Source: Planctomycetales bacterium (GTDB lineage: Bacteria > Planctomycetota > Planctomycetia > Pirellulales > Thermoguttaceae). From it: DNA of 64,000 bases. Of this stretch, positions 1 through 8,841 are shown one piece after another. The stretch lies in the NCBI GenBank assembly GCA_007119795.1, contig SKOZ01000039.1:1-64000 (forward strand). The letters run 5' to 3'. Position 1 is the stretch's first letter. The number at the start of each line of letters is the position of its first letter. The notes below the pieces were generated by a model that was not told the DNA's origin, did no database searches, and saw only the letters and a list, made by a program, of their open reading frames with translations. The position numbers were made by a program, and so were the translations under genes.

Positions 1-29
1 CCCGTCCGCCCGCACTCGCAACCGGTAGA

Positions 30-1571
30 TCAACCGCCCTCGTGGAGCGCTGCCGAGACCGGCCGCAGGGCGGGGTAGAGCTGGCGGAAGAGCTCGAAGC
101 GGTCGCGGTAGAAGGCGTGCCGCTGGGAGTCCGGGGCGAACGTTTGCCCGGGGCGGTAGACCTGCTGGAAGGCGTCGGCTTCGTCGCGGTAGAGGCCCAC
201 GCCGATGCCCGCCAGGATGGCGGCGCCCAGGGGAACGGCTTCATCGAGATCGGGGACCTCGATGGGGACGCCCGTCACGTCGGCCTTGTTCTGCATCCAA
301 AAGGCGTTGTTCGTGGCCCCGCCGACGGCGACGATCCGCTCGGGCCGCACGCCCAGGGCCCGCTCGAAGCCGGCGACGATATCGAGGAACTGGTAGTCGA
401 GGCCTTCGACGACCGCGCGCAGCAGGGTCGCCTTGCGGTTCGTGTTGCGCAGACCGACGAAGGCGCCCAGCGACTTCGGATCGACCACCGGGCAGTGGCT
501 CCCCGACATGTGCGGCAGGAAGAGGAGCCCGCCGGCGCCTGGGGGCTCGGCCTCGGCCTCCGCCATGAGGTAATCCCAGTCGACGCCCCCCTCCTTCTCC
601 GCGCGCAGCTTCTCCTCGTAGCCGAACTTCGCCCGGAACCACTCGAGCATCTCGGCGGCGACGGCGGCGCCCATTACGGCCCACTTGCCGCGGGCGACGT
701 GGGAGTCGACGAGCATGCCCATCTCCAGCACTTCCGGAGTGAGCACGGGCTCGTCCAGGGCGGCCACGACCATCTCCCAGGTGCCGGTGACGTCGAGGAC
801 CACGCCCGGCCGGAAGGCCCCCGTGGGCAGGGCGCCGCAGCAGTAGTCGTGGCCGCCCAGGACCACGGGGGTTCCCTCGGGCAGACCCGTCGCGGCCGCG
901 GCCGGGGCGTGGACCTCACCGAGCACCGTGCCGCTGGGGAGCGGTTCGCAGAGGAGCCGCCCGTCGATCTCGGCGGCGGCGAGCATCGGCTCGCTCCAGA
1001 TGCGCCGCCGCTGGTCGAAGAGGAGCGTCGTCGAGGCCATGCTGTAGTCGGTCGCCATCCGCCCGCAGAGCATGTAGTTGACGAAGTCCTCGATGAGGAG
1101 CCACTTATCGGCGCGGGCCAGGATCTCCGGCTCGTGCTCCTGCATCCAGCGGAGCCGCAGCGCGGTGTTGAAGCCCCAGATCTGGTTGCCGCCCACGGCG
1201 AACTGCTTCTGGGGGCCGATGTGCTCCACCCACCAGCGGTACTGGGGCTCGGTCCGCGGGCAGTGCCAACTGATGAAGGGATAGAGCCAGCGGCCTTCGC
1301 CGTCGACGGGGAGGCCGTCCATACCCATCCCGGTGACGGCGACACCGCGGATGGCGCGGGGGTCGTCGAGTTGCCCGATGGCCTCGCGAAGCGCCTCGGC
1401 GACGCCGCCGAAGATCTGCTCGGGGTCCCAGACGGCCCACTGCGGGTGGTCCGGGTCGGGATGGCGCCGCTCCGTGGGACGAGCGGCCTGGGCCACGGCC
1501 CGTCCGGAGAGATCGTAGACCATGGCCTTGAGATTCGTAGAACCGAGGTCGATGCCGACGAGATAGTCCAT
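30..1571 (-). CDS. FGGY-family carbohydrate kinase (xylulokinase-like)
   Basis: Cytoplasmic sugar kinase of 513 residues, the usual size for the FGGY family, which phosphorylates pentuloses, hexoses or polyols with ATP. The N-terminal nucleotide-binding fold begins with GIDLGSTNLK (residues 6-15). The catalytic-base region is GGHDYCC (239-245), with Asp242 the expected base. The C-terminal half carries the family glycine cluster VGGATNNAFW. The ATG is chosen because the conserved fold starts four codons in; the open frame upstream (to about 2138) has no recognisable domain and overlaps the next gene. The substrate cannot be read from sequence: xylulose, fuculose or another ketose are all possible. 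The upstream neighbour on the same strand is a GNAT acetyltransferase about 200 bases away, separated by hairpin repeats, so co-transcription is uncertain. Confidence 0.88.
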   Translation of the reverse strand: MDYLVGIDLGSTNLKAMVYDLSGRAVAQAARPTERRHPDPDHPQWAVWDPEQIFGGVAEALREAIGQLDDPRAIRGVAVTGMGMDGLPVDGEGRWLYPFISWHCPRTEPQYRWWVEHIGPQKQFAVGGNQIWGFNTALRLRWMQEHEPEILARADKWLLIEDFVNYMLCGRMATDYSMASTTLLFDQRRRIWSEPMLAAAEIDGRLLCEPLPSGTVLGEVHAPAAAATGLPEGTPVVLGGHDYCCGALPTGAFRPGVVLDVTGTWEMVVAALDEPVLTPEVLEMGMLVDSHVARGKWAVMGAAVAAEMLEWFRAKFGYEEKLRAEKEGGVDWDYLMAEAEAEPPGAGGLLFLPHMSGSHCPVVDPKSLGAFVGLRNTNRKATLLRAVVEGLDYQFLDIVAGFERALGVRPERIVAVGGATNNAFWMQNKADVTGVPIEVPDLDEAVPLGAAILAGIGVGLYRDEADAFQQVYRPGQTFAPDSQRHAFYRDRFELFRQLYPALRPVSAALHEGG

Positions 1572-1616
1572 GGCGGGTCTCTCACCTAAGGGATCTGCTG
1601 GCCGCAAATGCCGACC

Positions 1617-1681
1617 GGCGGGACGGACATCCTGCCCGCCGGCAACGGGTGGCTCGTAGGGCGGACATCCATTCCTGTCCG
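1617..1681. repeat. Intergenic hairpin pair of the GGACAGGAATGTCC kind
   Basis: Two short inverted repeats lie between the acetyltransferase and the kinase. The first pairs GGCGGG (1617-1622) with CCCGCC (1635-1640). The second pairs CGGACA (1662-1667) with TGTCCG (1676-1681) around an 8-base loop. Palindromes of this kind are, from general knowledge, scattered between genes in planctomycete chromosomes. They may stop or weaken transcription from 1772 into 1571, but there is no T-run. Confidence 0.5.
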
Positions 1682-1771
1682 TGACCTGCGGGTGCCCGGC
1701 TACCGCGCCAGAGCCCCCGGTCACCAGCCACCATGGTCCAAGATCGGCGGCGGCAATGCAACCCGCCGCGT

Positions 1772-2686
1772 TCAGTAGGTCCGCCAGTAGGCCCAGCGCC
1801 GCTCCCAGACACGAAAGCCCTCGGCGGAATAGAGGGCGGCGGCGGGATGATTGGCGGCGTCGACGGCCAGCACGAGCTGTTGCCGGCCCGCCTGCCGCGT
1901 CAGCCACTGGGCGTGGCGGGCCATTTGACGGCCCCAGCCGCGCCGGCGGGCGGCAGGAACCAGGCCCATGTAGACCAACTCGCAGGACTCCTGCTCCGGG
2001 TGGTCGGCCACCAGCAGGCAGCCGACCGTTTCGCCGCCGTGGCGGACCAGGCGCCACCATCGCCGGCCCGAGTCGCCGGTAGCCTCGTAGCCGGCGAGGA
2101 CGTCGGCGATAGATCGCACCCCGTTGAGGGCCGGACAATCGAGCGTTGCCTGGAAAGTGGCCTCGACGACGGCGGCGAGCGAGCTCGGCGGTGCGCCCTC
2201 GGCTGCGGGGCAGAACTCCAGTTCCGAGGATGGCCGATCCGAGGGAAGCTCGACCTCAGGAGCTACGAGGTAGCGGAGCTCGGCCAGGGGGAGGAAGCCC
2301 GCCTGCGCGAGCAGCGCCTCGTCGTGCGCCTGCGGACGGTCGAGGAGGACGTGCGCCATGGCGACGTCCCCGTGGCTGAGATAGTCGTTGGCCGCCACCA
2401 GCAGGAAATGTGCGGTCGAGGGGGGCTCCCTCATGGCCAACCGGGGCATCCAGACCGTGCCGGCGCGTCCCGGCTGGCGTTGGGCGAGGACCGCCCCCAC
2501 GGTGCGGCCGTCGCGGCGCGCCTCGAAGAGCCCGCCGAAGCCGCCCTCCGCGCCCCCCTCCGCAGCGAGGAGCAATTCCACCTGCACGTCGCGGCCGTTC
2601 GGCGCGACGTGGCTCAAGAGAAGGCGGAGCACCTCCTCGATCCGTTGGGGAGGTGCTGGGGTGATACTCGGCGCGGCGATGGTCAT
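1772..2686 (-). CDS. GNAT-family N-acetyltransferase
   Basis: Protein of 304 residues. The C-terminal half is a GNAT domain: motif A reads RRRGWGRQM (about 247-255) and supplies the acetyl-CoA pyrophosphate loop, followed by the usual VDAANHPAAALYSAEGF segment. At twice the size of a single GNAT domain, the N-terminal half may be a second, degenerate GNAT fold as in MshD-type tandem enzymes; that is inference from length and layout. The acyl acceptor (amine, peptide or antibiotic) cannot be predicted. The ATG starts the only plausible frame; the neighbouring esterase ends 124 bases upstream on the same strand. Cytoplasmic, with no signal peptide. Confidence 0.82.
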   Translation of the reverse strand: MTIAAPSITPAPPQRIEEVLRLLLSHVAPNGRDVQVELLLAAEGGAEGGFGGLFEARRDGRTVGAVLAQRQPGRAGTVWMPRLAMREPPSTAHFLLVAANDYLSHGDVAMAHVLLDRPQAHDEALLAQAGFLPLAELRYLVAPEVELPSDRPSSELEFCPAAEGAPPSSLAAVVEATFQATLDCPALNGVRSIADVLAGYEATGDSGRRWWRLVRHGGETVGCLLVADHPEQESCELVYMGLVPAARRRGWGRQMARHAQWLTRQAGRQQLVLAVDAANHPAAALYSAEGFRVWERRWAYWRTY

Positions 2687-2810
2687 CGGCTACGGGGCGG
2701 TCGGAATGCGATCCGTCTTTCTGCTCCGAAAAGTGGCGTCATGCGGGGCCCGCCGACCGGCACGACGGACCGTCCTCGCTGCTGCGGTCTTGCAGCCTGC
2801 TCAATCCATT

Positions 2811-4907
2811 CTATGTGGCTGCAAGCTGCTGGCGGGCGTCCCACGGTTCGATTATCTTCAGGCCCTTGCCGGAGAGCGCGCGGTAGCAGTCGGGCAGGTC
2901 GAATTGCTTCAGCACCCCGGGAAGGAACGTCGAGAGGGGCCAGTCGTAGTCTTCGGACTCGGCCACGGCGCCGTAGGAGACGAGGGCGTTCTTGAGGGTC
3001 ACCTGGACCACGCGGTCGTCGAGCACGGCGGCGAAGGCCGCCGGCAGCGCACCTCGGCCCTTGCCGACCAGATGCACTTCCTCGTGGCCGGTCTTCGCCA
3101 GGAAGTCGATCACCCGCAGCACATCGAAGGTCTTCTGGCCGACATAGGGGCGGTCGAGCATCAGGGAATGGATGGCATAGAAATAGTCGCTGCCGTAGGG
3201 GTGGTGGAACATGTTCCGCCCGCATGTGTCCGGCTGCGACTCGCCGCTGCCGCGCGGGTCGCACGTGAAGATGGCGGCCTCGGTCTCCGTGTCGATCAGC
3301 TCGGCCAGGAGGGGCTCGTCGCGCAGCTCGGCGTCGGCGGAGAGGTGCGGCACGTAGAGCAGGGCCCGCCTGGCCCCCGGCGGGCGGGAGAGGTGCCTCT
3401 CGCGGGTGAGCATGTAGACGACGGCCTGAGCCATGGGCTCCGTCTCCACGACGTAGGTGGTGAACTGCGGCCGCGGATACTCCCGCCCGCCGATGGGGCG
3501 GAGGATGCGGAATCGCCACGGGTCGTCGCGCGGGGGAAGGCGCAGGGCCTCGGTGAGCCGCTGCCGGAGGGCCTCGCCCTCGACCGGCTTCCTCGCGGCG
3601 CGGAGCGACTCGGCCTTCTCGCGGGTGAAGGAAAAGACGCTGCGGGCGCCGAGGTCGACGACCTGGCCGCGGGGCGTGGCATAAAGGGTTGCGTCGTCCT
3701 CAAAAGTCAGCTCGGGCTCCGTCTCCGCGTCGGAGACCTGGGTGGCGCGGTTGAACCAGCGGTACATCGCTTCGCGGTTGTCCTGGCTGAAGCCGTGGCC
3801 TCCCGGCCCCACGAACAATCCCACGTTCTCCTCGGCGCCCAGCAAACCGTAAAGCCGCTTCAGCCGCCCATAGGCCTCTTCGCTGCCGCGGACGTCGAAG
3901 TAGTCCTGCTCCTTGGCCAGGATGATCACCGGCTTGGGAGCCAGGGCGGCGAGGAAGTCCTCGTGGTCCAGTCCCAGCGCCAGGGCCTTGGGGGGGCACT
4001 GCTCGGTGTCGGCCGGAAGCTCGTTCTCGAGGTTGTGGCGGAAGGTGGTCACGAAGCAGCTCGGCGCGGCCGCCGCCCAGCGCTGCTCGACGCCGGCCAG
4101 CCAGGTGGTCATGGTCCCGCCGCCGGAGTTGCCGGTAACCATGATCTGCTGCGGATCGACCTCCTCGCGGGTCTCGAGGTAGTCCAGGGCGCGGATGCCG
4201 TCCCAGGCCCGCCAGGTGCCCAGGAACTCGCCGACGAGGAACTGCTGGTTGCCCGCGTAGAGGTGCTCGAGCACCCCCACACCGATCCGCGAGCGGAGGT
4301 CCTCGTCGGGATATTGCAGCCGCTCGCCCTGCCCGAGGGGATCGAAGATCAGGACGACGTAGCCCAAGCGGGCCAGTCCCTGGGAGAAGGCCTGGTAGGC
4401 CCCGGCCGCCTTTCCGTTGGTGGAATGGCCGCAGGAGCCCACCACGCCGGGTAGGGGGAATTCGCGGTCCTTCGGAAGGTACAGGTTCGCGGTGACAGGG
4501 AAGCCGGGCCGGCTCTCGAAGATGAGGTTCTCGATGCGATAGGCGTCGCGTTCGACGACGCCGGTGACCTGCGGGTTGAGCGCCGTCCGCTCAGGGAGGG
4601 GGCCGAAGCTCTCGGCGATCCGGGCCCGCACGTCGCGGACGTACTCCTCGGCGTCCTCGCGGGTGGCGAGGGCCTCGAGGCGCTCGAGCCGTTCGGCCTG
4701 GGCCTTGCGGACCTGGGCCACGAAGAACTCCTGCACCGTGCGGGGGAAGCGGTTCAGCGGGGCGAGGCCGTCGCTGCCCGCCGTCGGCTGGGCCTGGAGC
4801 CGCTCGGCGAGCAGCAGCCCCGCACAAGACGCGCCGCCGAACTGAAGCAGCGACCGCCGCGAGAGGTCGCGGCAGAAGGGGCCGGTTGCGTGGGTGGGCG
4901 ATGGCAT
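2811..4907 (-). CDS. Tat-exported double alpha/beta-hydrolase (acetyl xylan esterase-like)
   Basis: Exported protein of 698 residues. The start ATG follows GAGGTG, and a twin-arginine signal SRRSLLQF (16-23) is followed by a hydrophobic stretch ending near LQA. The first alpha/beta-hydrolase domain (about 120-390) has a full triad candidate: Ser261 in GNSGGG, Asp335 in KEQDYFD and His371 in GGHGFS. The layout matches large planctomycete acetyl xylan esterase or prolyl-oligopeptidase-like proteins, which cleave esters on polysaccharides. A second hydrolase-like domain (about 470-690) has GKGRG (615-619) where GxSxG is expected, so it lacks the nucleophile and is probably a structural or binding module. 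Substrate unknown. It may work with carbohydrate-handling proteins elsewhere in the window. Confidence 0.82.
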   Translation of the reverse strand: MPSPTHATGPFCRDLSRRSLLQFGGASCAGLLLAERLQAQPTAGSDGLAPLNRFPRTVQEFFVAQVRKAQAERLERLEALATREDAEEYVRDVRARIAESFGPLPERTALNPQVTGVVERDAYRIENLIFESRPGFPVTANLYLPKDREFPLPGVVGSCGHSTNGKAAGAYQAFSQGLARLGYVVLIFDPLGQGERLQYPDEDLRSRIGVGVLEHLYAGNQQFLVGEFLGTWRAWDGIRALDYLETREEVDPQQIMVTGNSGGGTMTTWLAGVEQRWAAAAPSCFVTTFRHNLENELPADTEQCPPKALALGLDHEDFLAALAPKPVIILAKEQDYFDVRGSEEAYGRLKRLYGLLGAEENVGLFVGPGGHGFSQDNREAMYRWFNRATQVSDAETEPELTFEDDATLYATPRGQVVDLGARSVFSFTREKAESLRAARKPVEGEALRQRLTEALRLPPRDDPWRFRILRPIGGREYPRPQFTTYVVETEPMAQAVVYMLTRERHLSRPPGARRALLYVPHLSADAELRDEPLLAELIDTETEAAIFTCDPRGSGESQPDTCGRNMFHHPYGSDYFYAIHSLMLDRPYVGQKTFDVLRVIDFLAKTGHEEVHLVGKGRGALPAAFAAVLDDRVVQVTLKNALVSYGAVAESEDYDWPLSTFLPGVLKQFDLPDCYRALSGKGLKIIEPWDARQQLAAT

Positions 4908-5014
4908 GGTGGCACCTCGTCGTCGAGTCGCGGGGCGAGGCGCACGGGCGGCTCCCCCAAGGATGCGTGCGTCGGTGCGGCCATTGTAACCGCGGCGGGC
5001 GGGGGAATGCTACC

Positions 5015-5315
5015 GTATCCCGGTTGAGCGCCGAGGCCTGGCCGGAAGCGATGACCCGCCGCTGGCAGATCGAGGTCGGCGAGAGCCATGCCCCGCCGAT
5101 CGTCGTCGGCGAGCCGGCCTTCCTCTTCACCCGGCAGGGCGAGTACAGAGGTCGTGCGGGCGGTGCGGATTGCCGACGGCAGCGAGGTCTGGTCGGGCCG
5201 CTATCCGGCCGAGTACGAAATGCACTCGGCGACCACCCGCCACGGAAAGGGCCCCAAGGCGACTCCGGCCGTGGCCGAGAGGCGCCTCTTCACCTTGGGG
5301 ATCAACGGCATCCTA
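5015..5315 (+). pseudogene. Frameshifted fragment of a PQQ-like beta-propeller protein
   Basis: A plus-strand remnant lies between two minus-strand genes. One frame (about 5015-5145) reads EAWPEAMTRRWQIEVGE and then VVGEPAFLFTRQGE. Another frame (about 5146-5315) continues the same protein as EVVRAVRIADGSEVW, MHSATTRHGKGPKATPAV and RLFTLGINGIL. Both halves match the blade pattern of PQQ-binding-like (BamB-type) beta-propeller proteins (xVVxGxxxxxFTRQGE, then HGKGPKxTPAV and LFTLGIxGIL). They join only if a one-base insertion or equivalent shift near 5141-5148 is allowed. The match ends at about 5315, where the stop codon of the converging BBP7 gene lies. There is no start, no remaining blades and no stop of its own, so it is a dead fragment. 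A sequencing error could explain the shift but not the truncation. Confidence 0.7.
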
Positions 5316-6623
5316 CCAGTGCCAATCGAGGCTCGCCGTCAGGCCCTGGAAGAACAGGGTCGCGTCGGTTCTTAACTGGGCGGGCCGGGCGGGATCGAAG
5401 TCGAACTGCTCGCCGGCCACCGCCAGACCGAAGCCCCACATGATGTCGTAGCCCGCCCGCGCCGTCAGATTGGGCCGCAGCTGGTACTCGGCCATGAATC
5501 CCAGGTCGATGAAGGCCGAAACCGTCGTGCGGCTCCGGTAGCGGTAGGAATCGAACGGGCCGACTCCCAGCACAGGGTCGCCCGACGACGTGATCCGGCT
5601 CCCCTGTCCGGCGAAGTTGACCATGGGTGTAACCCGCCAGCGGAAACCCCAGTTCCAGCGGCAATGGCGGTCTACCAACTCGCTGCCGAAGTGGAAGCCC
5701 AGCATGTCGTTGTGCGTATCGATCACGTAGCTGCCCCGAGTATCGACTGTGTCGGTTTGGCCTTCGCCGAACAGGCCGAACCGCTGGTCGAGCGAGATCC
5801 ACCGCAATCCGTAGGCCAAGTTGTGGTACACGCCGTCCTGGCACTGCCGCTGCCAGCGGCCGTTGGGGAGCATCACCAGCCGGTCGGGCCTGCCACGGGG
5901 AACGAGGCGGAAGGAGAGGTCGAATTCGTTCAGCCGCGACCGCTGGCGGGCCTCGTGGAAGTCGGCTCGGTCCAGCCCCGGCACACCTCCCGGCACGGAC
6001 AAAATCAAGGGGGTGAGCAAGTTGCCGAATTCGAGCCCTTCGAGCCCATCGACAGTGACCCGTTCCCCCCGCACAGCCGACCGCGACGTGAACTCGTGGA
6101 AGCCGTTGAAGGTGAACTCGACGAAGTGGTCGCGGTTCTCCGCGCTGCGGCCCAGATACTTCCCCAGGCGGAAATGATAACCTGGTGAAGCGCTCAGCTC
6201 GCGGGCCCGATTGGTCATCACGGCGTTACCGGGGGCCACGGCGCCGCGGAAGCTCAAGGGAATATCAAAGGTGGGGCCGCCGTGGTGCCAGACGCGGATT
6301 CCGTGCTCGATGTACCACTCGTCGGGCTGGCGGTAGCCGCCGCTGCAGATCTCGCAACGGTCGCCCGCCGAGCCGGCTCCCGGTTGCGGTGAAAGCGTCG
6401 GGTCGATCGAGAGCGGCCAGCGGACCGGCTCCAGGGACTCAGGCATACCCGGCATGGGCATGCCCTCGATCCCCATCTGGGGGTCGGCATCCATCCACGC
6501 ACCGCGCGGCAGCTCGGCGGGCAGATACTCCTCGGGAAGCGGCGGCTGTCCCTGTGCTCCGCCTCCGGTCAACACGAGGTAAACCGCCAGGCTGGCCGAG
6601 ATGCGTCTGATTGCCCTATTCAC
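5313..6623 (-). CDS. BBP7-family outer-membrane beta-barrel protein
   Basis: Secreted protein of 436 residues. The chosen GTG start follows AAGGAGG with good spacing and directly begins a signal peptide (RRISASLAVYLVLTGGGAQG). The longer open frame to 6743 has no ribosome site. The mature N-terminus is Pro/Met/Gly-rich. The body has the many short aromatic-ended strands of a barrel and ends in an aromatic residue (SLDWHW), a typical outer-membrane signature. The pattern of charged, aromatic and Gly residues fits the planctomycete BBP7 family, whose role is unknown but probably structural or porin-like. Its 3' end abuts the propeller remnant on the other strand. Confidence 0.75.
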   Translation of the reverse strand: MNRAIRRISASLAVYLVLTGGGAQGQPPLPEEYLPAELPRGAWMDADPQMGIEGMPMPGMPESLEPVRWPLSIDPTLSPQPGAGSAGDRCEICSGGYRQPDEWYIEHGIRVWHHGGPTFDIPLSFRGAVAPGNAVMTNRARELSASPGYHFRLGKYLGRSAENRDHFVEFTFNGFHEFTSRSAVRGERVTVDGLEGLEFGNLLTPLILSVPGGVPGLDRADFHEARQRSRLNEFDLSFRLVPRGRPDRLVMLPNGRWQRQCQDGVYHNLAYGLRWISLDQRFGLFGEGQTDTVDTRGSYVIDTHNDMLGFHFGSELVDRHCRWNWGFRWRVTPMVNFAGQGSRITSSGDPVLGVGPFDSYRYRSRTTVSAFIDLGFMAEYQLRPNLTARAGYDIMWGFGLAVAGEQFDFDPARPAQLRTDATLFFQGLTASLDWHW

Positions 6624-7060
6624 CTGGTTGTCCTCCTTGATACCCAAGAGGCCGATCGACGCCATGCCCAACCGACCCCCCATTGATGGGCTTCTCGTCC
6701 CCTCGCGACTCGGCACCCGCCTTAACGCGTACCCGGCGCGCATCGTGGAGACCGACGGCGCTGCTTCCCAACATGCCGTTCACGCGGTGCGGCCCCCGCA
6801 ACGGACTCCTCCGATGGGCTCATCGGCAGATTCCCTACCGTTGACCCAGGAAAACCGCGAAATCCCATACAGGGCCGGCTAGCGAAATAATCGGCACCGC
6901 TGCGAGAATCATTGAGGAATATCCATTTTGCCCCTCTTCCGCCGACCGCTGGCATGGTCCGCAGGTGGGCGCACCATGCGACAGGGGTCAATCCGCACGG
7001 CACGTTCCGTGGCGGACGCGAGGACGGGCGAAGTACCCCGCGAAGCCGTAAATCACCGGC
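6624..7060. other. Gene-free stretch
   Basis: This 437-base gap lies between the BBP7 start and the end of the RNA methyltransferase gene. No open frame resembles a known family, and no convincing promoter, terminator or repeat was found. It should contain the BBP7 promoter on the minus strand, but none matched consensus well. Confidence 0.5.
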
Positions 7061-7933
7061 TTACGAGCGGTCCGAGCGGCGCTGGGCAGGGGCGCCCCTG
7101 GTCGGGAGGGAGAGACCCGGCGGCCGGCCGGCCGACCGGGTCATTTCGTAGAACACGATGCTCGCGGCCACACCGAGATTCAGGGAATCGACCGCACAGG
7201 CCACGGGAATCGTTACCCTCCGTTCGCAGAGTGCCTGCCATACAGGGGCCAGCCCCTCCGCTTCGTTGCCGACCACGAGACCCAGCCGTTCGGGCCAGGC
7301 GACAGACTGAACCTCCTCGGCGGAGGGGTCGAGCACGGTTGCCAGGAGGGCTACACCCCAACGTTCCTTCAACTCGGCCAGAGCGGCCGCGAGATTCCCG
7401 ACCTTTACGAAGGGGGCGACCAGAGCCGCCCCCATGGAAGTTCGAAGGCATCTCCTTGAGAGGGGGTCGCAAGACCTCTCGCCAAGGAGCACTCCGGTGA
7501 GGCCGAAGGCCGCCGCGGAACGGAAAACCAGTCCCAGGTTCTCCGGCTTGGTCACCTCGGGCAGCACCGCCAGCCGCAACGTCCCGCCGGTGGCCGTGAC
7601 GGCGTCGTTCAGAATCCCTTCCAGCGACAATGCCGGGCCGCGCCGCCCTGCGGCCAGGACGCCGCGGTGGAAGGGGAATCCCACCACCTCCCGCAGCAGG
7701 TGCTCCGCCGCCGCGTAGACCGGCACACGGCCGCCGACCTTGGGAATGAACTCCTCGGCGTATCCTTCGGACACGAGAAGGGATTCGGTGGTGAAGCGGC
7801 TCGCCAGCAGCCGTTCCACGAGCCATCTCCCCTCGGCCACGAAGAGGTTCTCGCCGCGCAAGGTGCGATCCCGGAGGTTGCGGTACGCCGCCACGCGGGG
7901 ATCGTCGATCGAGATAATCCTCTCTACGCTCAC
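7061..7933 (-). CDS. SpoU/TrmH-family RNA 2'-O-methyltransferase
   Basis: Cytoplasmic protein of 290 residues that transfers a methyl group from S-adenosylmethionine to a ribose 2'-OH in tRNA or rRNA. An N-terminal substrate-binding domain (about 10-95) is followed by the knotted SPOUT fold with its three motifs: motif 1 KPENLGLVFRSAAAFG (129-144), motif 2 LVVGNEAEGL (219-228) and motif 3 IPVACAVDSLNLGVAASI (242-259). The GTG start is chosen because similarity begins with the segment RIISIDDPRV; upstream residues to 8029 are low-complexity Arg/Gly. The exact RNA target (for example 23S G2251 or a tRNA site) is not determined. The start lies back to back with the promoter of the plus-strand pilin block. 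Confidence 0.86.
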   Translation of the reverse strand: MSVERIISIDDPRVAAYRNLRDRTLRGENLFVAEGRWLVERLLASRFTTESLLVSEGYAEEFIPKVGGRVPVYAAAEHLLREVVGFPFHRGVLAAGRRGPALSLEGILNDAVTATGGTLRLAVLPEVTKPENLGLVFRSAAAFGLTGVLLGERSCDPLSRRCLRTSMGAALVAPFVKVGNLAAALAELKERWGVALLATVLDPSAEEVQSVAWPERLGLVVGNEAEGLAPVWQALCERRVTIPVACAVDSLNLGVAASIVFYEMTRSAGRPPGLSLPTRGAPAQRRSDRS

Positions 7934-8102
7934 CCGCGCGTGCTCCCCTGTCCGCCGAACCCGTCGGCGCGTTCCGCAATGCACTCGCCCACCAGTTCCA
8001 CTTTCCCACGCCCCGGCCTTGCCGCACAAGACCCCCGGCCGATCGATAACGTCCGGCCGCGAGCCACGCGCCCCTTCGGCCCGAGAAAACGCAGGAAGGC
8101 AG

Positions 8103-8130
8103 TTGACAAGTGCGCGATTCTATTGATAAT
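8103..8130 (+). promoter_or_regulatory. Sigma70-like promoter of first CPIC/Flp module
   Basis: TTGACA (8103-8108), a 16-base spacer and GATAAT (8125-8130): a perfect -35 and a 5/6 -10 box, followed by AGGTCT. The predicted start near 8137 leaves a leader of about 65 bases before the CPIC gene. The same box pair, spacing and following GGTCT recur at 9383-9410 before the second module. Confidence 0.7.
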
Positions 8131-8201
8131 AGGTCTCAAGTGTGGACTTGCTCGGCAAGGGCCGTGTTTTTCCGGGATGGTCGCCCGTCGTTGGGTTCGG
8201 G

Positions 8202-8594
8202 ATGATGCCACAGCGCCTGCAGAAGACGATAGCATGGCTGACGCTGTGCCTCTTCGCCGCCGTCACCAGCCTTGACGACGCGCTGCACCTGCCCATTTAC
8301 GGCAGTTATGCCTGCCCGGAGTGGGCCGCGGCGATCGATGCCTTGGGGCTCCGCCACGGCGGACCCACGGAGTTCACGCTGCCGACCGCCGTGTTCGACA
8401 GCGACGAGACTTGCCCCATCTGCAAGTTCTCGGGCGAGGGGAGGCTGCTCGCGGCGACCGGCGCGCCCAGCTTCGCCTTCTCGCCCGACCTCGATCGGCC
8501 GCAGTATGCATCGCCCTTCGCCGCGCCCCGCAAGGACTTCGCGCACGGCCCCCGCGCCCCGCCCGCGCTCCCCTTCCAACTGGCCTGCGCCTAG
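8202..8594 (+). CDS. Small CPIC-motif membrane/secreted protein, copy 1
   Basis: Unrecognised protein of 130 residues. It has an N-terminal hydrophobic helix (TIAWLTLCLFAAVTSLDDAL) that could be a signal peptide or anchor, then ALHLP, a cysteine near YAC, and the key motif ETCPICKFSGEGRL. The C-terminal tail is Pro/Ala-rich. The paralogue at 9474-9884 shares CPICxFxxxG(R/K)L and an LHL element. CxxC next to a membrane helix suggests metal or thiol chemistry in the periplasm; the motif loosely recalls DUF2946-type proteins, but that link is weak. ATG at 8202 (or the next codon, 8205) is preferred over the GTG at 8142, because the hydrophobic segment follows directly. The gene sits behind a strong promoter and ahead of a Flp pilin gene. 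Confidence 0.7.
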   Translation: MMPQRLQKTIAWLTLCLFAAVTSLDDALHLPIYGSYACPEWAAAIDALGLRHGGPTEFTLPTAVFDSDETCPICKFSGEGRLLAATGAPSFAFSPDLDRPQYASPFAAPRKDFAHGPRAPPALPFQLACA

Positions 8595-8841
8595 AGGCCT
8601 TCCAGTCTGTGGAGACCACCGCAGCGGTCTCGCCGTCTGGCGCAGCAGGGGCGCCGCTCCTGCAAGACTCAAACCTCGCCGTCCGGTGATGCGGAGGGGC
8701 TTGAGCCGGCTCCACGGCCTGCTGGAATTCCCGCCTGCGCAGGAAGCCTCCCGCGCCCTCGGTGCGCGAAACCGATCACCGTGTGCTGTTGCGTTCTTGT
8801 AGTGACTAACCCGTACGAATCTATGGCTTTGATGAGGTGAG

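Noticed and set aside
42..1589. Long plus-strand open frame opposite the FGGY kinase
   Set aside because: It is antisense shadow of a clear kinase gene; composition is His/Gly/Ala/Asp-rich with no domain.
2388..4454. 688-codon open frame opposite the double hydrolase
   Set aside because: No family pattern, runs antisense to a protein with a full catalytic triad and Tat signal; typical of high-G+C DNA.
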